DNA from: Massilia alkalitolerans DSM 17462
Lineage (GTDB): Bacteria > Pseudomonadota > Gammaproteobacteria > Burkholderiales > Burkholderiaceae_D
DNA length: 64,000 bases
Reading direction: 5' to 3'
Assembly (NCBI RefSeq): GCF_000427785.1
Contig: NZ_ATYR01000029.1
Location: forward strand, 18,452-82,451
Below the pieces are notes generated by a model that had not been told where the DNA came from, made no database searches, and saw only the letters and a list, made by a program, of their open reading frames with translations. Positions 25,685 through 34,570 of the stretch are shown here, in pieces. Position numbers and translations under genes: made by a program. How positions within the stretch are numbered: the first letter of the stretch is position 1; each line of letters opens with the position of its first letter.

Positions 25685-26107
25685 ATGCGGAATCGGTTAC
25701 GGCTATTTTTCTTGTGCCTGCTCATCGTCTCCCTGCCCATGCAAAGCATCGCGGGAGTGGCGAGATTCGAATGCGGCATGAGCCATCATCCCCTGGACGA
25801 CAGCAGTGTCCAGGCGGACGACATGCCGATGGCGGAGATGATGCACGAAGCCACGCATGAAGAATCGCACGAGCACGATGTCGCAGCCATGCAGGGCGCC
25901 AGCCAGTCCGACGAAGACTGCGAGAGCGATCACGAGCGTGCTGGTTGTGGAACCTGCACAGGTTGCTGCCTTGGTGCGGCCGCGCCACCCCCGGTCGTTT
26001 CCGGCACCGCTGTCGAAGAAGCAGTAAGCGACGTCCGGCAATTTTCACTCTCTTCCTTCCCCGGGCATATTCCTGCCCGCATAGAACGTCCCCCTCGAGC
26101 TGCCTGA
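25685..26107 (+). CDS. DUF2946/CopL-like secreted metal-binding protein (paralogue 1)
   Basis: 140 residues from the ATG at 25685. Signal peptide (LFFLCLLIVSLPMQSIAG), a His/Met/Asp-rich middle (DDMPMAEMMHEATHEESHEH), a Cys cluster (CGTCTGCCLGAAAPPP) and a C-terminal RPPRA motif after an FPGHIPARIE segment. The layout matches DUF2946-type and CopL-type proteins linked to copper genes. The likely role is periplasmic copper binding or sensing support. It lies between cusA and the TonB receptor and has close relatives at 32083-32514 and 44082-44498. Confidence 0.75.
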   Translation: MRNRLRLFFLCLLIVSLPMQSIAGVARFECGMSHHPLDDSSVQADDMPMAEMMHEATHEESHEHDVAAMQGASQSDEDCESDHERAGCGTCTGCCLGAAAPPPVVSGTAVEEAVSDVRQFSLSSFPGHIPARIERPPRAA

Positions 26108-26638
26108 TCGACATGCGTCGAAACGGACACTTGCGGCTGATCCTGTCTTTGCCTGGTCCGCTTTGCGTAGCAAAGCGCGCCGTTTGGTTGTGCATCCCAG
26201 ACGACCAAGGGTGGCAGTCCGACGTTCCGTTCCCGGCGGCCGACGCCATACCCATGTGCACTCGCCATGGTCCGACGACGATTTTCGCTCGTCTGCGGTC
26301 TGACAGGCTGCTGGGCTGAAGGGCAATCCGGATTGGTGTCGTCGAATGAAAACGGGATGTGTGAGCGGTATCGCCACGCACATGGGCGGAGCTTTGCCCG
26401 TCCACCCCGCAGGCCCCAAATTTCAAACAACCATCGGTTTAAACCGGTTTCACAATTTTTTATGTGGCCTACTGGCACAGAAATAGCTTTTTGTTGCGCT
26501 CACTTCATTTTGCGAATAAATTAAAAAAAAGCGCTTATCTGTATAGACAACTTGCTTCCAGTGTCGTTTCGTCTGTTGCCGTGCGCTTTGCGTCACGGCT
26601 GATCCTGAGTCTTCACAAAAACAAAACCCGGAGGGTAA
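26108..26638 (+). other. Intergenic regulatory stretch before the TonB receptor
   Basis: 530 bp without a supported gene. It has a hairpin CGCTTTGC-gta-GCAAAGCG (26159-26177), overlapping palindromes CGGTTTAAACCG (26435-26446) and AAACCGGTTT (26441-26450), and an AT-rich part (26505-26550) that may contain the receptor promoter. Confidence 0.45.
26435..26450. promoter_or_regulatory. Overlapping palindromes, putative operator of the TonB-receptor operon
   Basis: CGGTTTAAACCG and AAACCGGTTT are each perfect palindromes sharing six bases. They lie about 190 bp before the receptor start and upstream of the AT-rich probable promoter. A dimeric regulator site is likely; the regulator is unknown. 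Confidence 0.4.
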
Positions 26639-29350
26639 ATGGCTTACAAGTACATCCCAGCAACCACTGCCGCGCTCGCACTGATGATGGTGCAGCAGGG
26701 CGCGCACGCACAGCAACCTGCGACGACTGGCGACCCCGCCTCGGGTCCCGGGATGGAACGTGTCCAGATCACGGGCAGCCGGATCAATCTGCGCCAGGAG
26801 CAGATCTCGGGCGTGGGCCCGGTAACGGTGATCGATGCCGAGACCATCCAGCGTTCGGGCGCAATCTCGGTCGAAACCCTGCTGCAGCGCCTGCCGTCGT
26901 CGGCCGGCACCGCGGGCAACCAGTCCAGCGCCTACTGGACCAGCAACGGCTACGGGACCACGCAGGTGAACCTGCGTGGCCTGGGCATCGACCGCACCCT
27001 GGTCCTGTTGAACGGACGGCGCGTCGTCTCGGGCGGGACGGGGGCCAACAGCTCGGTCGACCTGAACATGATCCCGGTCGCGATGATCGAACGCATCGAA
27101 GTGCTGAAGGACGGTGCCTCGGCGATCTACGGTGCCGATGCCGTCGCCGGCGTGGTGAACATTATCACCAAGAAGGCCTTCGACGGCGTCGACGCTGCCG
27201 TCCGTTACGGCAAGACCGATCGCGGCGATGGCGACGAGAAGTCCGTAGACCTGGTGTGGGGCATGCGCGGCGAGCGTGGATCGCTCGTCTCCTCCCTGAA
27301 CTATTCCGAAAGCGGACCGGTTAACCTGGCGTCGCGTGCGCCATGCTCGCTGTTCGAGGAGGACGGAGAACTGGTCTGCTCGGGAAGCTCGTCGACCATC
27401 GGCGGCCGTGCACGCCTGGCCGATGGCCGCCGCGTCAACTTCAACCAGGATCCCAACGGTAATCCGCGCGGGTTCGAGACCTACAGCGCGGCCAAGCACG
27501 CCTACAACAGCAACCCCTTCCTCAACGCGGTCAACCCGATCAAGCGGATCGGCGTCAGCGCCTTCGGCAACCTCCGCCTGAACGACCAGGTGGACCTGTT
27601 CACGGAACTGATGTTCACGAACCGGAAATCCGAACAGCTGGCAACGCCGGGCGCCATCGGTGTGTACCGTCCGATCAATATCGCAGCGAGCCACCCGACC
27701 AATCCAACCGGCCAGGACCTGACGCTGGAGCGCCGCCGCGTGGCAGAAGTCGGACCGCGCTACTTCTTCCAGGAGACGAACACTTTCCGCGTCGTCGCCG
27801 GACTCAAGGGCAGGCTGGCGGATACCTGGGACTGGTCGGCATCGCTGAACTTGGGCCGCAACACCGGTATCGACGGGATGACCAACATCATCAACCTCGA
27901 CCGCGTCGACGCGACCCTGAATGCCGCCACTTGCGGCAAGAGCCCGACGGCCGCGCCTTGCGGCAACTACCTCGGTTATGGAAACCTCAGCCCGGCCGTT
28001 CTGGACTACATCCACTTCACCACACGCGACCACGGCGGCAACGACCAGAAGAGCTTCAATGCCAGCGTCAGCGGCGAGCTGTTCTTGCTGCCGGCCGGCC
28101 CGGTCGGTTTCGCCTCTGGCTTCGAATACCGTCGCGAGCAGGGGTGGCGCGATCCCGACAGCCTGATCGTCTCGGGCGCCGCCAACACGCCCGCCATGGA
28201 TCCGATCGCCGGCGAGTACAGCGCACGCGAGATCTTCGCCGAGCTGTCCGTTCCGCTGCTGGCGAAGCTGCCGCTGGTGCAGGCGCTGAACCTGAATGCC
28301 GCCGCGCGCTACTCCGATTACAGCCTGTTCGGCTCCCAGGGCACCTACAAGCTCGGTCTGGACTGGCAGGTCATCCCGTCGCTGAAGGTGCGCGCGAACC
28401 GCTCGACCGCGTTTCGCGTTCCCAACGTTCCCGAACTGTTCGGTGGCGTGTCCGAAGGTAATCTGACCACGACCGACCCATGCAACAACTGGAATACCAT
28501 GGACCCGAATTCGGCGGTCTACAAGAACTGCCAGGCATCCGGGGTGCCGGTGGGCTTCCGCCAGTTCGGTCCCTCGATCCTGACCACCGGCGGGGGCAAC
28601 CCGAACCTGGAACCGGAGGAGGCAGACACCTTCACCGTGGGCGCTGTCTGGACGCCGACCAAGGCGCTGACCCTGACGCTCGACTACTTCAACATCGAGA
28701 TCGACAATGCGATCGAGACCGTGCCGGGATCGACCAAGCTGTCGGTGTGCTACAACTCGCCGGGCCTGAGCCACATCTTCTGCAACCCGTCCAGCTTCAC
28801 GCGCGATCCGCGTACCGGCGAAATCAACTTCCTGTCCTCGCAGCCGGCCAACGCGGCGCAGCAGCGGGTGTCGGGCATCGACGTCGGCGCACTGTATGAC
28901 TTCTCGCTGTTCGGCTGGACCTCGTCCCTGCAGGCCGATGTCTCGCGCCTGAACCGCTTCGACGTCGCGCCGTTCCCCGGTGGCGACGTGATCGAATACG
29001 CGGGGAAGATCACCGGCGGCCGCGGAAGCTACGCGAAATGGCGTTCGACCGCGTCGCTGACCATGGCGAAGGGGCCGTGGTCGGGGGCCTACACGGTCCA
29101 GCACATCGGCAAGGCTGACGATATCAATGCCGCGCCGGAAGACATCGGCGCCCGTGCGCCGAGCGTCCTCTATCACAACGCCAGCGTCAAATACGCCTTC
29201 AGCAAGGCGATGGCGCTCTCGTTTGGCGTCGACAACCTGTTCGACAAACGTCCGCCGTATATCCAGAGCTGGACTGACGGGAATACCGACACGATGACCT
29301 ACGACCTACTTGGACGCCGCTGGCATGTCCGCCTCGGCTACAAGTTCTGA
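26639..29350 (+). CDS. TonB-dependent outer-membrane receptor
   Basis: 903 residues with ggaggg just before the ATG. Signal peptide (ATTAALALMMVQQGAHAQ), then the plug domain: VQITGSRINLRQEQISGVGP, ETLLQRLPSS, NLRGLGIDRTLVLLNGRRVV and IERIEVLKDGASAIYGADAV. The beta-barrel follows, with NLFDKRPPYIQSW and a last strand ending in GYKF with a C-terminal aromatic. This is the large-plug type common in Oxalobacteraceae and Xanthomonads. The substrate is unknown; the copper genes on both sides and the PepSY/reductase genes behind it suggest a metal or metallophore. TonB/ExbB/ExbD are not in the window. Confidence 0.9.
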   Translation: MAYKYIPATTAALALMMVQQGAHAQQPATTGDPASGPGMERVQITGSRINLRQEQISGVGPVTVIDAETIQRSGAISVETLLQRLPSSAGTAGNQSSAYWTSNGYGTTQVNLRGLGIDRTLVLLNGRRVVSGGTGANSSVDLNMIPVAMIERIEVLKDGASAIYGADAVAGVVNIITKKAFDGVDAAVRYGKTDRGDGDEKSVDLVWGMRGERGSLVSSLNYSESGPVNLASRAPCSLFEEDGELVCSGSSSTIGGRARLADGRRVNFNQDPNGNPRGFETYSAAKHAYNSNPFLNAVNPIKRIGVSAFGNLRLNDQVDLFTELMFTNRKSEQLATPGAIGVYRPINIAASHPTNPTGQDLTLERRRVAEVGPRYFFQETNTFRVVAGLKGRLADTWDWSASLNLGRNTGIDGMTNIINLDRVDATLNAATCGKSPTAAPCGNYLGYGNLSPAVLDYIHFTTRDHGGNDQKSFNASVSGELFLLPAGPVGFASGFEYRREQGWRDPDSLIVSGAANTPAMDPIAGEYSAREIFAELSVPLLAKLPLVQALNLNAAARYSDYSLFGSQGTYKLGLDWQVIPSLKVRANRSTAFRVPNVPELFGGVSEGNLTTTDPCNNWNTMDPNSAVYKNCQASGVPVGFRQFGPSILTTGGGNPNLEPEEADTFTVGAVWTPTKALTLTLDYFNIEIDNAIETVPGSTKLSVCYNSPGLSHIFCNPSSFTRDPRTGEINFLSSQPANAAQQRVSGIDVGALYDFSLFGWTSSLQADVSRLNRFDVAPFPGGDVIEYAGKITGGRGSYAKWRSTASLTMAKGPWSGAYTVQHIGKADDINAAPEDIGARAPSVLYHNASVKYAFSKAMALSFGVDNLFDKRPPYIQSWTDGNTDTMTYDLLGRRWHVRLGYKF

Positions 29351-29384
29351 CCGCCGGCCGTGATATAAAGCCGGTCGTTCCGAT

Positions 29385-29407
29385 CCCGGCCCGTCGCGCG
29401 GGCCGGG
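29385..29407 (+). terminator. GC-rich hairpin after the TonB receptor
   Basis: CCCGGCCCG-tcgcg-CGGGCCGGG, 35 bp after the receptor stop and 24 bp before the next gene. There is no T-run, so it may act as a partial terminator or mRNA-stability element rather than a full stop. Confidence 0.45.
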
Positions 29408-29430
29408 TTACTCACTTCACTGTCAATACT

Positions 29431-30123
29431 ATGCAATCAGCTTTCTGGGTGCGCCGCGCCCATAAATGGATCGGACTGGTCATCGGGGTGCAGGCCCTGT
29501 TATGGATGATCAGCGGCCTGTACATGGTCGTGGTACCGATCGATGTGATCCATGGCGACCACCTGGCGCACGTGCCGACCGAACAGCTCGAGCCGTCCAG
29601 CCCTCGCACCACGCAGGCACAGCTCCATGCGGACCATCCGGGCATCACGTCGGTCCGTATGAAGCGCCTGCTCGGCAAGGAGGTTTACGAAATCAAGCAG
29701 GGCAAGACGACGAGCCTGATCGATGCGGCGAGCGGCAAGACCATCAGTCCACTCGACCGGGACAGCATCGCAGCGCTGGCCGACGCCGCCTACGTGGGGG
29801 AGGGCAGCATTCGCTGCATCGAGTGGGTCACCAAGGCTCCGCAGGAGGTCGGCGCGCGGCCGGTGCCGCTGTGGGCCGTGCACTATGACGAGCCGGGCAA
29901 GAGCACGCTGTACTACTCGCCGTATTCGGGCGACCTGGTCGCACGCCGTCATGAACTGTGGCGATGGTTCGACTTCGTGTGGATGTTCCACATCATGGAT
30001 TATGAAGAGCGCGAAAACGTCAACAATACCCTGCTGCGGGTCGCGTCGATCAGCGGCCTGGCATTCGCCTTGAGCGGCGTGTGGCTGCTCTTTTACAGCT
30101 TCCAGAGGAGGACGGAAGCATGA
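29431..30123 (+). CDS. PepSY domain membrane protein
   Basis: 230 residues. A first membrane helix (WIGLVIGVQALLWMISGLYM) and a last helix pair region (SGLAFALSGVWLLFYSFQRR) flank a periplasmic part with PepSY features (SVRMKRLLGKEVYEIK; TTSLIDAASGKTISPLDR). The conserved HxxxxDY-like motif FHIMDYEERENVNN comes before the last helix. Proteins of this kind often accompany TonB receptors and membrane reductases. It overlaps the next gene by 4 bp and shares its fold with that protein's first 220 residues. Confidence 0.8.
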   Translation: MQSAFWVRRAHKWIGLVIGVQALLWMISGLYMVVVPIDVIHGDHLAHVPTEQLEPSSPRTTQAQLHADHPGITSVRMKRLLGKEVYEIKQGKTTSLIDAASGKTISPLDRDSIAALADAAYVGEGSIRCIEWVTKAPQEVGARPVPLWAVHYDEPGKSTLYYSPYSGDLVARRHELWRWFDFVWMFHIMDYEERENVNNTLLRVASISGLAFALSGVWLLFYSFQRRTEA

Positions 30124-31922
30124 GCCACTGGATGAGAAAGCTGCACAAGTGGGTTGGACTGATCATCGGGATCCAGTTCCTGCTATGGATGTCGAGTGGC
30201 GTGATGATGAGCCTGCTCGATGCGAACAAGGTGCAGGGACGCGAGTTCCGCATCAAGCCGCCGGCGCCTGCCGCCTGGCCCGCGAATGTACTGGCCCCGG
30301 AAGCGGTACTGGCCGCGAGCACTGACAAGGTCATGGCGATCACTTCCGGCTGGCTGCTCGAGCGGCCGGTGTACCGGCTCCAGAACGACAAGCGCAGCTG
30401 GCTGGTCAGCGCGACCGACGGCCGCACCGTGTCGGTCGACGCGCCGCTCGCACAGGCGATCGCGAGCGCTTCGTATTCCGGCAGCGGGAAGCCGGCAATG
30501 CCTCGCCTGCTGAACTATTCGCTGGAGGCGCGGGCACACAAGGAACCCGTATGGCGCATCGACTTCGCCGATGCGGACGACACGACGGTCTATGTCTCCA
30601 GCGTCTCCGGCAACGTGCTCGAGCACCGCAACAGCACCTGGCGGCTGTTCGACATCTTCTGGATGCTCCACATCATGGACTACAGTGAGCGCATCGATTT
30701 CAACAACCCGCTGCTGGTGTCGAGTGCGATCGGCGGCCTGTGGATGGCCTTGAGCGGCGTGTGGCTCCTGTTCACCAGCGTTCGCCTGGCCGAGTTCGTG
30801 CCGGCGCGCTGGCGCAGGCAGCGCCGCGTGAACCTGCTCGGCGGCGCCGGGCAAGTGGCGCGTTCGATCGATGCGGCCGAAGGCGACACCGTGTTCCGCG
30901 CACTTGCGCGTTCGGGCCTGCAGCTGCCGTCGAACTGCGGGGGCGGGCAAAGCTGCGGCCTCTGCGAAGTCCGCTGCATCGGCCAGGCGCCCGAGCCCAC
31001 GGCTGCCGACCGGGCCTTGCTGTCGCCGCAGAAGCTCGCGGCGGGTTACCGGCTCGCGTGCAACCTTCCGGTGAAGCTCAGCCTCGACATCGAGGTAGCC
31101 GACACCGCCGCGCTGGAGGAAGAGTACGCCGCCACGGTCACCGGGATCAAGGCGCTGACCCCGTTCCTGCGCGAGATCACGCTGCGGCCTCAGCGTCCGA
31201 TCGACTGCCGGCCCGGCGCCTACCTGCAGGTGCACGTGCCGGCCTATGCGCGCGAGGCCAGTCACATCGACGTTCCGGAGCATCACCGCGAGGACTGGCG
31301 CGCCGTGGGTGGCTTGGCGCAACTGGTGAACGATGCGCCGGTGCGCCGCTGCTATTCGATCTCCGTTCCGGTCGAGCAGGTGGATGGCCAGCTGTCCTTC
31401 CTCGTGCGTTTCATGCCGGGGGATAGGCCAGGCCGGGGATGCGGCTACATGTACACGCTCAGGGAAGGCGACGAGGTCCGCTTCAGCGGCCCGTTCGGCG
31501 ACTTCGCGCTCAAGCCCGGCAGCCGCGAGAAGGTGTTCATCGGCGGCGGGGCGGGCATGGCGCCTTTGCGCGCCATGATCCATGAACTCCTCTCGAAAGG
31601 CGCCGGCGAGCCGCTGCATTTCTGGTACGGCGCGCGCAGCCTGCGCGATGCGCCCTATGTCGGGGAGATGGAAGCGTTCGCCCGGGAGCACCTGAACTTC
31701 CGGTGGCACCTGGTGCTTTCGGAGGCGCCAGGCAACGGAGGCGAACCGGTGCGCCTCGTGCACGAGGCGGTCCGCGACGGCCTGCTGCGCGGTCGCGGCG
31801 ACATCGCTTCGCTCGACTTCTACGTTTGCGGTCCGCCAGCGATGCTGGACGCTACACGCAGGATGCTGCGCGAGATGGGAGTGCACGATGCGCAGGTCGC
31901 GTTCGACGATTTCAAGGTCTGA
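30120..31922 (+). CDS. PepSY-ferredoxin-FAD/NAD(P) reductase fusion
   Basis: 600 residues from the ATG at 30120. Residues 1-225 repeat the PepSY membrane module of the preceding gene (LHIMDYSERIDFNNPL). Then a plant-type 2Fe-2S domain with C273, C279, C282 and C314 (spacing x5, x2, x31). Last an NqrF-like flavin/NAD unit: RRCYSISVP (FAD), FSGPFGDF, FIGGGAGMAPLRAM (NAD loop) and FYVCGPPAM. Electrons from NAD(P)H would pass via FAD and 2Fe-2S toward the membrane or periplasm. With the TonB receptor upstream, reduction of an imported metal chelate (Fe(III) or Cu(II)) is an attractive guess. No nqrA-E genes are present, so it is not part of the Na+ pump. Confidence 0.85.
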   Translation: MSHWMRKLHKWVGLIIGIQFLLWMSSGVMMSLLDANKVQGREFRIKPPAPAAWPANVLAPEAVLAASTDKVMAITSGWLLERPVYRLQNDKRSWLVSATDGRTVSVDAPLAQAIASASYSGSGKPAMPRLLNYSLEARAHKEPVWRIDFADADDTTVYVSSVSGNVLEHRNSTWRLFDIFWMLHIMDYSERIDFNNPLLVSSAIGGLWMALSGVWLLFTSVRLAEFVPARWRRQRRVNLLGGAGQVARSIDAAEGDTVFRALARSGLQLPSNCGGGQSCGLCEVRCIGQAPEPTAADRALLSPQKLAAGYRLACNLPVKLSLDIEVADTAALEEEYAATVTGIKALTPFLREITLRPQRPIDCRPGAYLQVHVPAYAREASHIDVPEHHREDWRAVGGLAQLVNDAPVRRCYSISVPVEQVDGQLSFLVRFMPGDRPGRGCGYMYTLREGDEVRFSGPFGDFALKPGSREKVFIGGGAGMAPLRAMIHELLSKGAGEPLHFWYGARSLRDAPYVGEMEAFAREHLNFRWHLVLSEAPGNGGEPVRLVHEAVRDGLLRGRGDIASLDFYVCGPPAMLDATRRMLREMGVHDAQVAFDDFKV

Positions 31923-32067
31923 CGCCCGACTTGGCCATCTGTGCTGACGGAAGACCAGCCAGGCCGGGACAGCAAGGCCTGGTCTGGTTGGGTTGCCGAG
32001 TGATAAGATACTCGGCGACCCTCGGTCTGCTGCTCTAGCGAAACGTGTGCGCCGCACGTGTCGGACA

Positions 32068-32076
32068 TGCTAGATT
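32068..32076 (+). promoter_or_regulatory. Extended -10 promoter, near-leaderless
   Basis: TG-c-TAGATT ends 6 bp before the ATG at 32083, the same layout as at 25670-25678. An ACGTG-tgcgc-CGCACGT dyad-like stretch lies just upstream (about 32044-32059). Confidence 0.5.
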
Positions 32077-32082
32077 CGCCGC

Positions 32083-32514
32083 ATGCGTCATAGGCTACGG
32101 ACATTCTTATTGTGTCTCCTGTTCGTCTCTCTGCCGATACAAAGTATCGCCGGGGTCACGATGTTTCAGTGCGCCATGGCGAACGCTTCGCGCGCTGGTG
32201 CTAGCACCGAGCCGGTCATGCACCCTGCGCATAACATGCAGGCAGCAATGGCGGACAGCGGTATGCAGGACGATATGTCGATGGCTTCTGCCAGCAGCAC
32301 GATGTCCGACGACGACTGCGAAAGCATGGGAAGCCACAAGTGTTCGAGCTGCGGATGCTGTATCGGCAGCTATGCCCCTCCGCCCGTGGTAACCGTAGCA
32401 GCCGCGCAGGCTCCTGCGCAGATCGTACACCCCCAGTCTTCCCCTTCCTTCACCGGGCCGGTTCCGGCCCGACTCGATCGACCTCCTAGAGCCGCACTGT
32501 TACTTTTGTCGTGA
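32083..32514 (+). CDS. DUF2946/CopL-like secreted metal-binding protein (paralogue 2)
   Basis: 143 residues. The signal peptide (FLLCLLFVSLPIQSIAGV) is almost the same as in the gene at 25685. Met-rich middle (HNMQAAMADSGMQDDMSMAS), Cys cluster (CSSCGCCIGSYAPPP) and C-terminal RPPRA. It stands directly upstream of copA-copB, where Xanthomonas-type clusters carry copL, a small Cys/His-rich gene needed for copper induction. A matching role is possible. It is clearly a duplicate of the 25685 gene, including promoter. Confidence 0.75.
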   Translation: MRHRLRTFLLCLLFVSLPIQSIAGVTMFQCAMANASRAGASTEPVMHPAHNMQAAMADSGMQDDMSMASASSTMSDDDCESMGSHKCSSCGCCIGSYAPPPVVTVAAAQAPAQIVHPQSSPSFTGPVPARLDRPPRAALLLLS

Positions 32515-32692
32515 CATGGAGCAGCGCGCTGTGTGGCGTGATGTTCGATCGGCTCCCCCTTTCCTGCCGTAGGCCTCACGCCTTCCATTTCGCGCATTTC
32601 CGGAAATCTTTGATGCGGACATTCGATGCGCGGACCGGCGCATCCTGCTCGCGCGTCGAAAGCAGGTGTTTATTTCCTCATTGGAGACTGAT

Positions 32693-34570
32693 ATGAATGT
32701 GTTGGAACTGGATACCAATTGCCAGAGCAGTTGGCGCCGCCGTTTTCTGCAGGGACTCGGCGCAGCGGCCGGGCTCGCCGGGCTAAGCCCGCGTCTGTTG
32801 TTCGCGCAGCAAAGCGACCGAGGCGCATTGCGGGGAACCGAGTTCGACCTGGTTATCGGGCCCACGCCCGTCAACTACACCGGCGCCGACCGGATCGCCA
32901 CCGCGGTCAATGGCCAGGTGCCGGCACCGACGCTGTACTGGAACGAAGGCGACACGGTGACGATCCGTGTCACTAACCGCCTGCCGACGGTCAGCTCGAT
33001 CCACTGGCACGGCATCCTGCTGCCCGCTGACATGGACGGTGTACCGGGCCTGAGTTTCTCCGGTATCGCCCCAGGCCAGACCTTTACCTACCGGTTCGAG
33101 GTAAAGCAGACGGGAACCTACTGGTATCACAGCCATTCGGGATTCCAGGAGCAAACCGGGCTGTACGGTCCGATCGTCATTCTCCCGAAAGGGGGGGAGC
33201 GGGTCCGCGCTGACCGGGACTACGTCGTCATGCTCTCGGACTGGACCGATGAGAAGCCTGAACGTGTGATGGCCAACCTGAAGAAGATGAGTGACTTCTT
33301 CAACAACAAACAGCCGACCTTCGGCGAGTTCGTACAGGACATCCAGCGCATGGGATTCGCGGCCGCAGTCGACAAGCGCAAGATGTGGAACCAGATGCGC
33401 ATGATGCCGACCGACTTCAGCGATGTGACGGCCAGCAGGAACATCAGCGGCGCGCTGCGCTATCTGATCAACGGGGCGACCGCGGAGAAGAACTGGACGG
33501 GGATTTTCCGGCCCGGCGAGAAAGTGCGGCTTCGGTTCATCAATGGGGCCGCCACCACGATCTTCGACGTCCGCATTCCCGGATTGAAGATGACGGTGAT
33601 TTCCGCGGACGGACAGGATGTGGAACCGGTTGCGGTCGACGAATTCCGCATATCGGTTGCCGAAACCTACGACGTGATTGTCGAACCGGTCGAAGACCGG
33701 GCCTACACGATCTTCGCCCAATCGATCGGGCGGTCGGGATCGGTACGCGCGACGCTCGCCCCGCGTCCCGGCATGCAGGCCCCGGTGCCCGACATCGATG
33801 AAGCGCAGTGGCTCACGATGGTCGACATGATGGGCGCCATGGCCATGGGAGGCGTGCATGGTGCGCACGGAGCAGCCATGCCGGGTATGGACCACGGCCC
33901 GGCAGCGGCGCCAGCTGCGGCAGCGGCAGCGGCAGCGCACAACATGCATTCGATGCCCCACGGCGAGACACAGCAGACAATGCCGGTGCAAGGCCCGCAC
34001 GCAGGCCATGCGCAGATGGGGTCCCCGGCAGCCGGCCCCAGGCAGCCGCCCAAGGTGACCCACGCGCGCACCGAATACGGTCCTGGCGTCGACATGCGCG
34101 TCGACATGCCCAGGACGAACCTGGACGACCCCGGCGTGAACCTGCGCGACAACGGCCGCAGGGTGCTGACCTATGCCGACCTGCGTACCATCGGCGGGCC
34201 CGTCGACCCACGCGAACCGGCCCGCGAGATCGAGCTGCACCTGACCGGGAACATGGAGCGCTTCATGTGGTCGTTCGACGGCCAGAAGTTCTCGGAGTCC
34301 CTGCCCATCCACTTCCGGCATGGCGAACGCCTGCGGGTCGTCCTGGTGAACGACACGATGATGAATCACCCGATCCACCTGCATGGCATGTGGAGCGAGC
34401 TCGAGTCGGAATCGGGCCAGTTCCAGGTCCGCAAACACACCATCAACGTGCAACCAGCCCAGCGCGTCAGTTTCCGCGTGACCGCCGACGCGCTCGGGCA
34501 TTGGGCGTTCCACTGTCATCTCATCTATCACATGGAAGCCGGTATGTTCAGGGAGGTCGTCGTATCATGA
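32693..34570 (+). CDS. copA: CopA multicopper oxidase
   Basis: 625 residues from the ATG at 32693; the signal is of the Tat type (SWRRRFLQGLGAAAGLAGL). Type 2/3 copper motifs are SIHWHGILLP and WYHSHSGFQEQ near the N-terminus, HPIHLHGMWSE and HWAFHCHLIYHMEAGMF at the C-terminus, so all four copper clusters are present. A Met/His-rich insert sits before the last domain (HNMHSMPHGETQQ; HAGHAQMGSP). It would oxidise Cu(I) to less toxic Cu(II) in the periplasm and bind extra copper. The copB start overlaps its stop (ATGA). Family length about 600, as here. Confidence 0.92.
   Translation: MNVLELDTNCQSSWRRRFLQGLGAAAGLAGLSPRLLFAQQSDRGALRGTEFDLVIGPTPVNYTGADRIATAVNGQVPAPTLYWNEGDTVTIRVTNRLPTVSSIHWHGILLPADMDGVPGLSFSGIAPGQTFTYRFEVKQTGTYWYHSHSGFQEQTGLYGPIVILPKGGERVRADRDYVVMLSDWTDEKPERVMANLKKMSDFFNNKQPTFGEFVQDIQRMGFAAAVDKRKMWNQMRMMPTDFSDVTASRNISGALRYLINGATAEKNWTGIFRPGEKVRLRFINGAATTIFDVRIPGLKMTVISADGQDVEPVAVDEFRISVAETYDVIVEPVEDRAYTIFAQSIGRSGSVRATLAPRPGMQAPVPDIDEAQWLTMVDMMGAMAMGGVHGAHGAAMPGMDHGPAAAPAAAAAAAAHNMHSMPHGETQQTMPVQGPHAGHAQMGSPAAGPRQPPKVTHARTEYGPGVDMRVDMPRTNLDDPGVNLRDNGRRVLTYADLRTIGGPVDPREPAREIELHLTGNMERFMWSFDGQKFSESLPIHFRHGERLRVVLVNDTMMNHPIHLHGMWSELESESGQFQVRKHTINVQPAQRVSFRVTADALGHWAFHCHLIYHMEAGMFREVVVS

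Noticed and set aside
26450..29176. 908-codon open frame on the minus strand
   Set aside because: Antisense to the TonB receptor; its composition (Arg/Gly/Val/Asp-rich, no motif) is what GC-rich coding DNA gives in the opposite frame.
30183..32057. 624-codon open frame on the minus strand
   Set aside because: Shadow of the PepSY-reductase fusion, which has clear cofactor motifs.
32783..34531. 582-codon open frame on the minus strand
   Set aside because: Antisense to copA.
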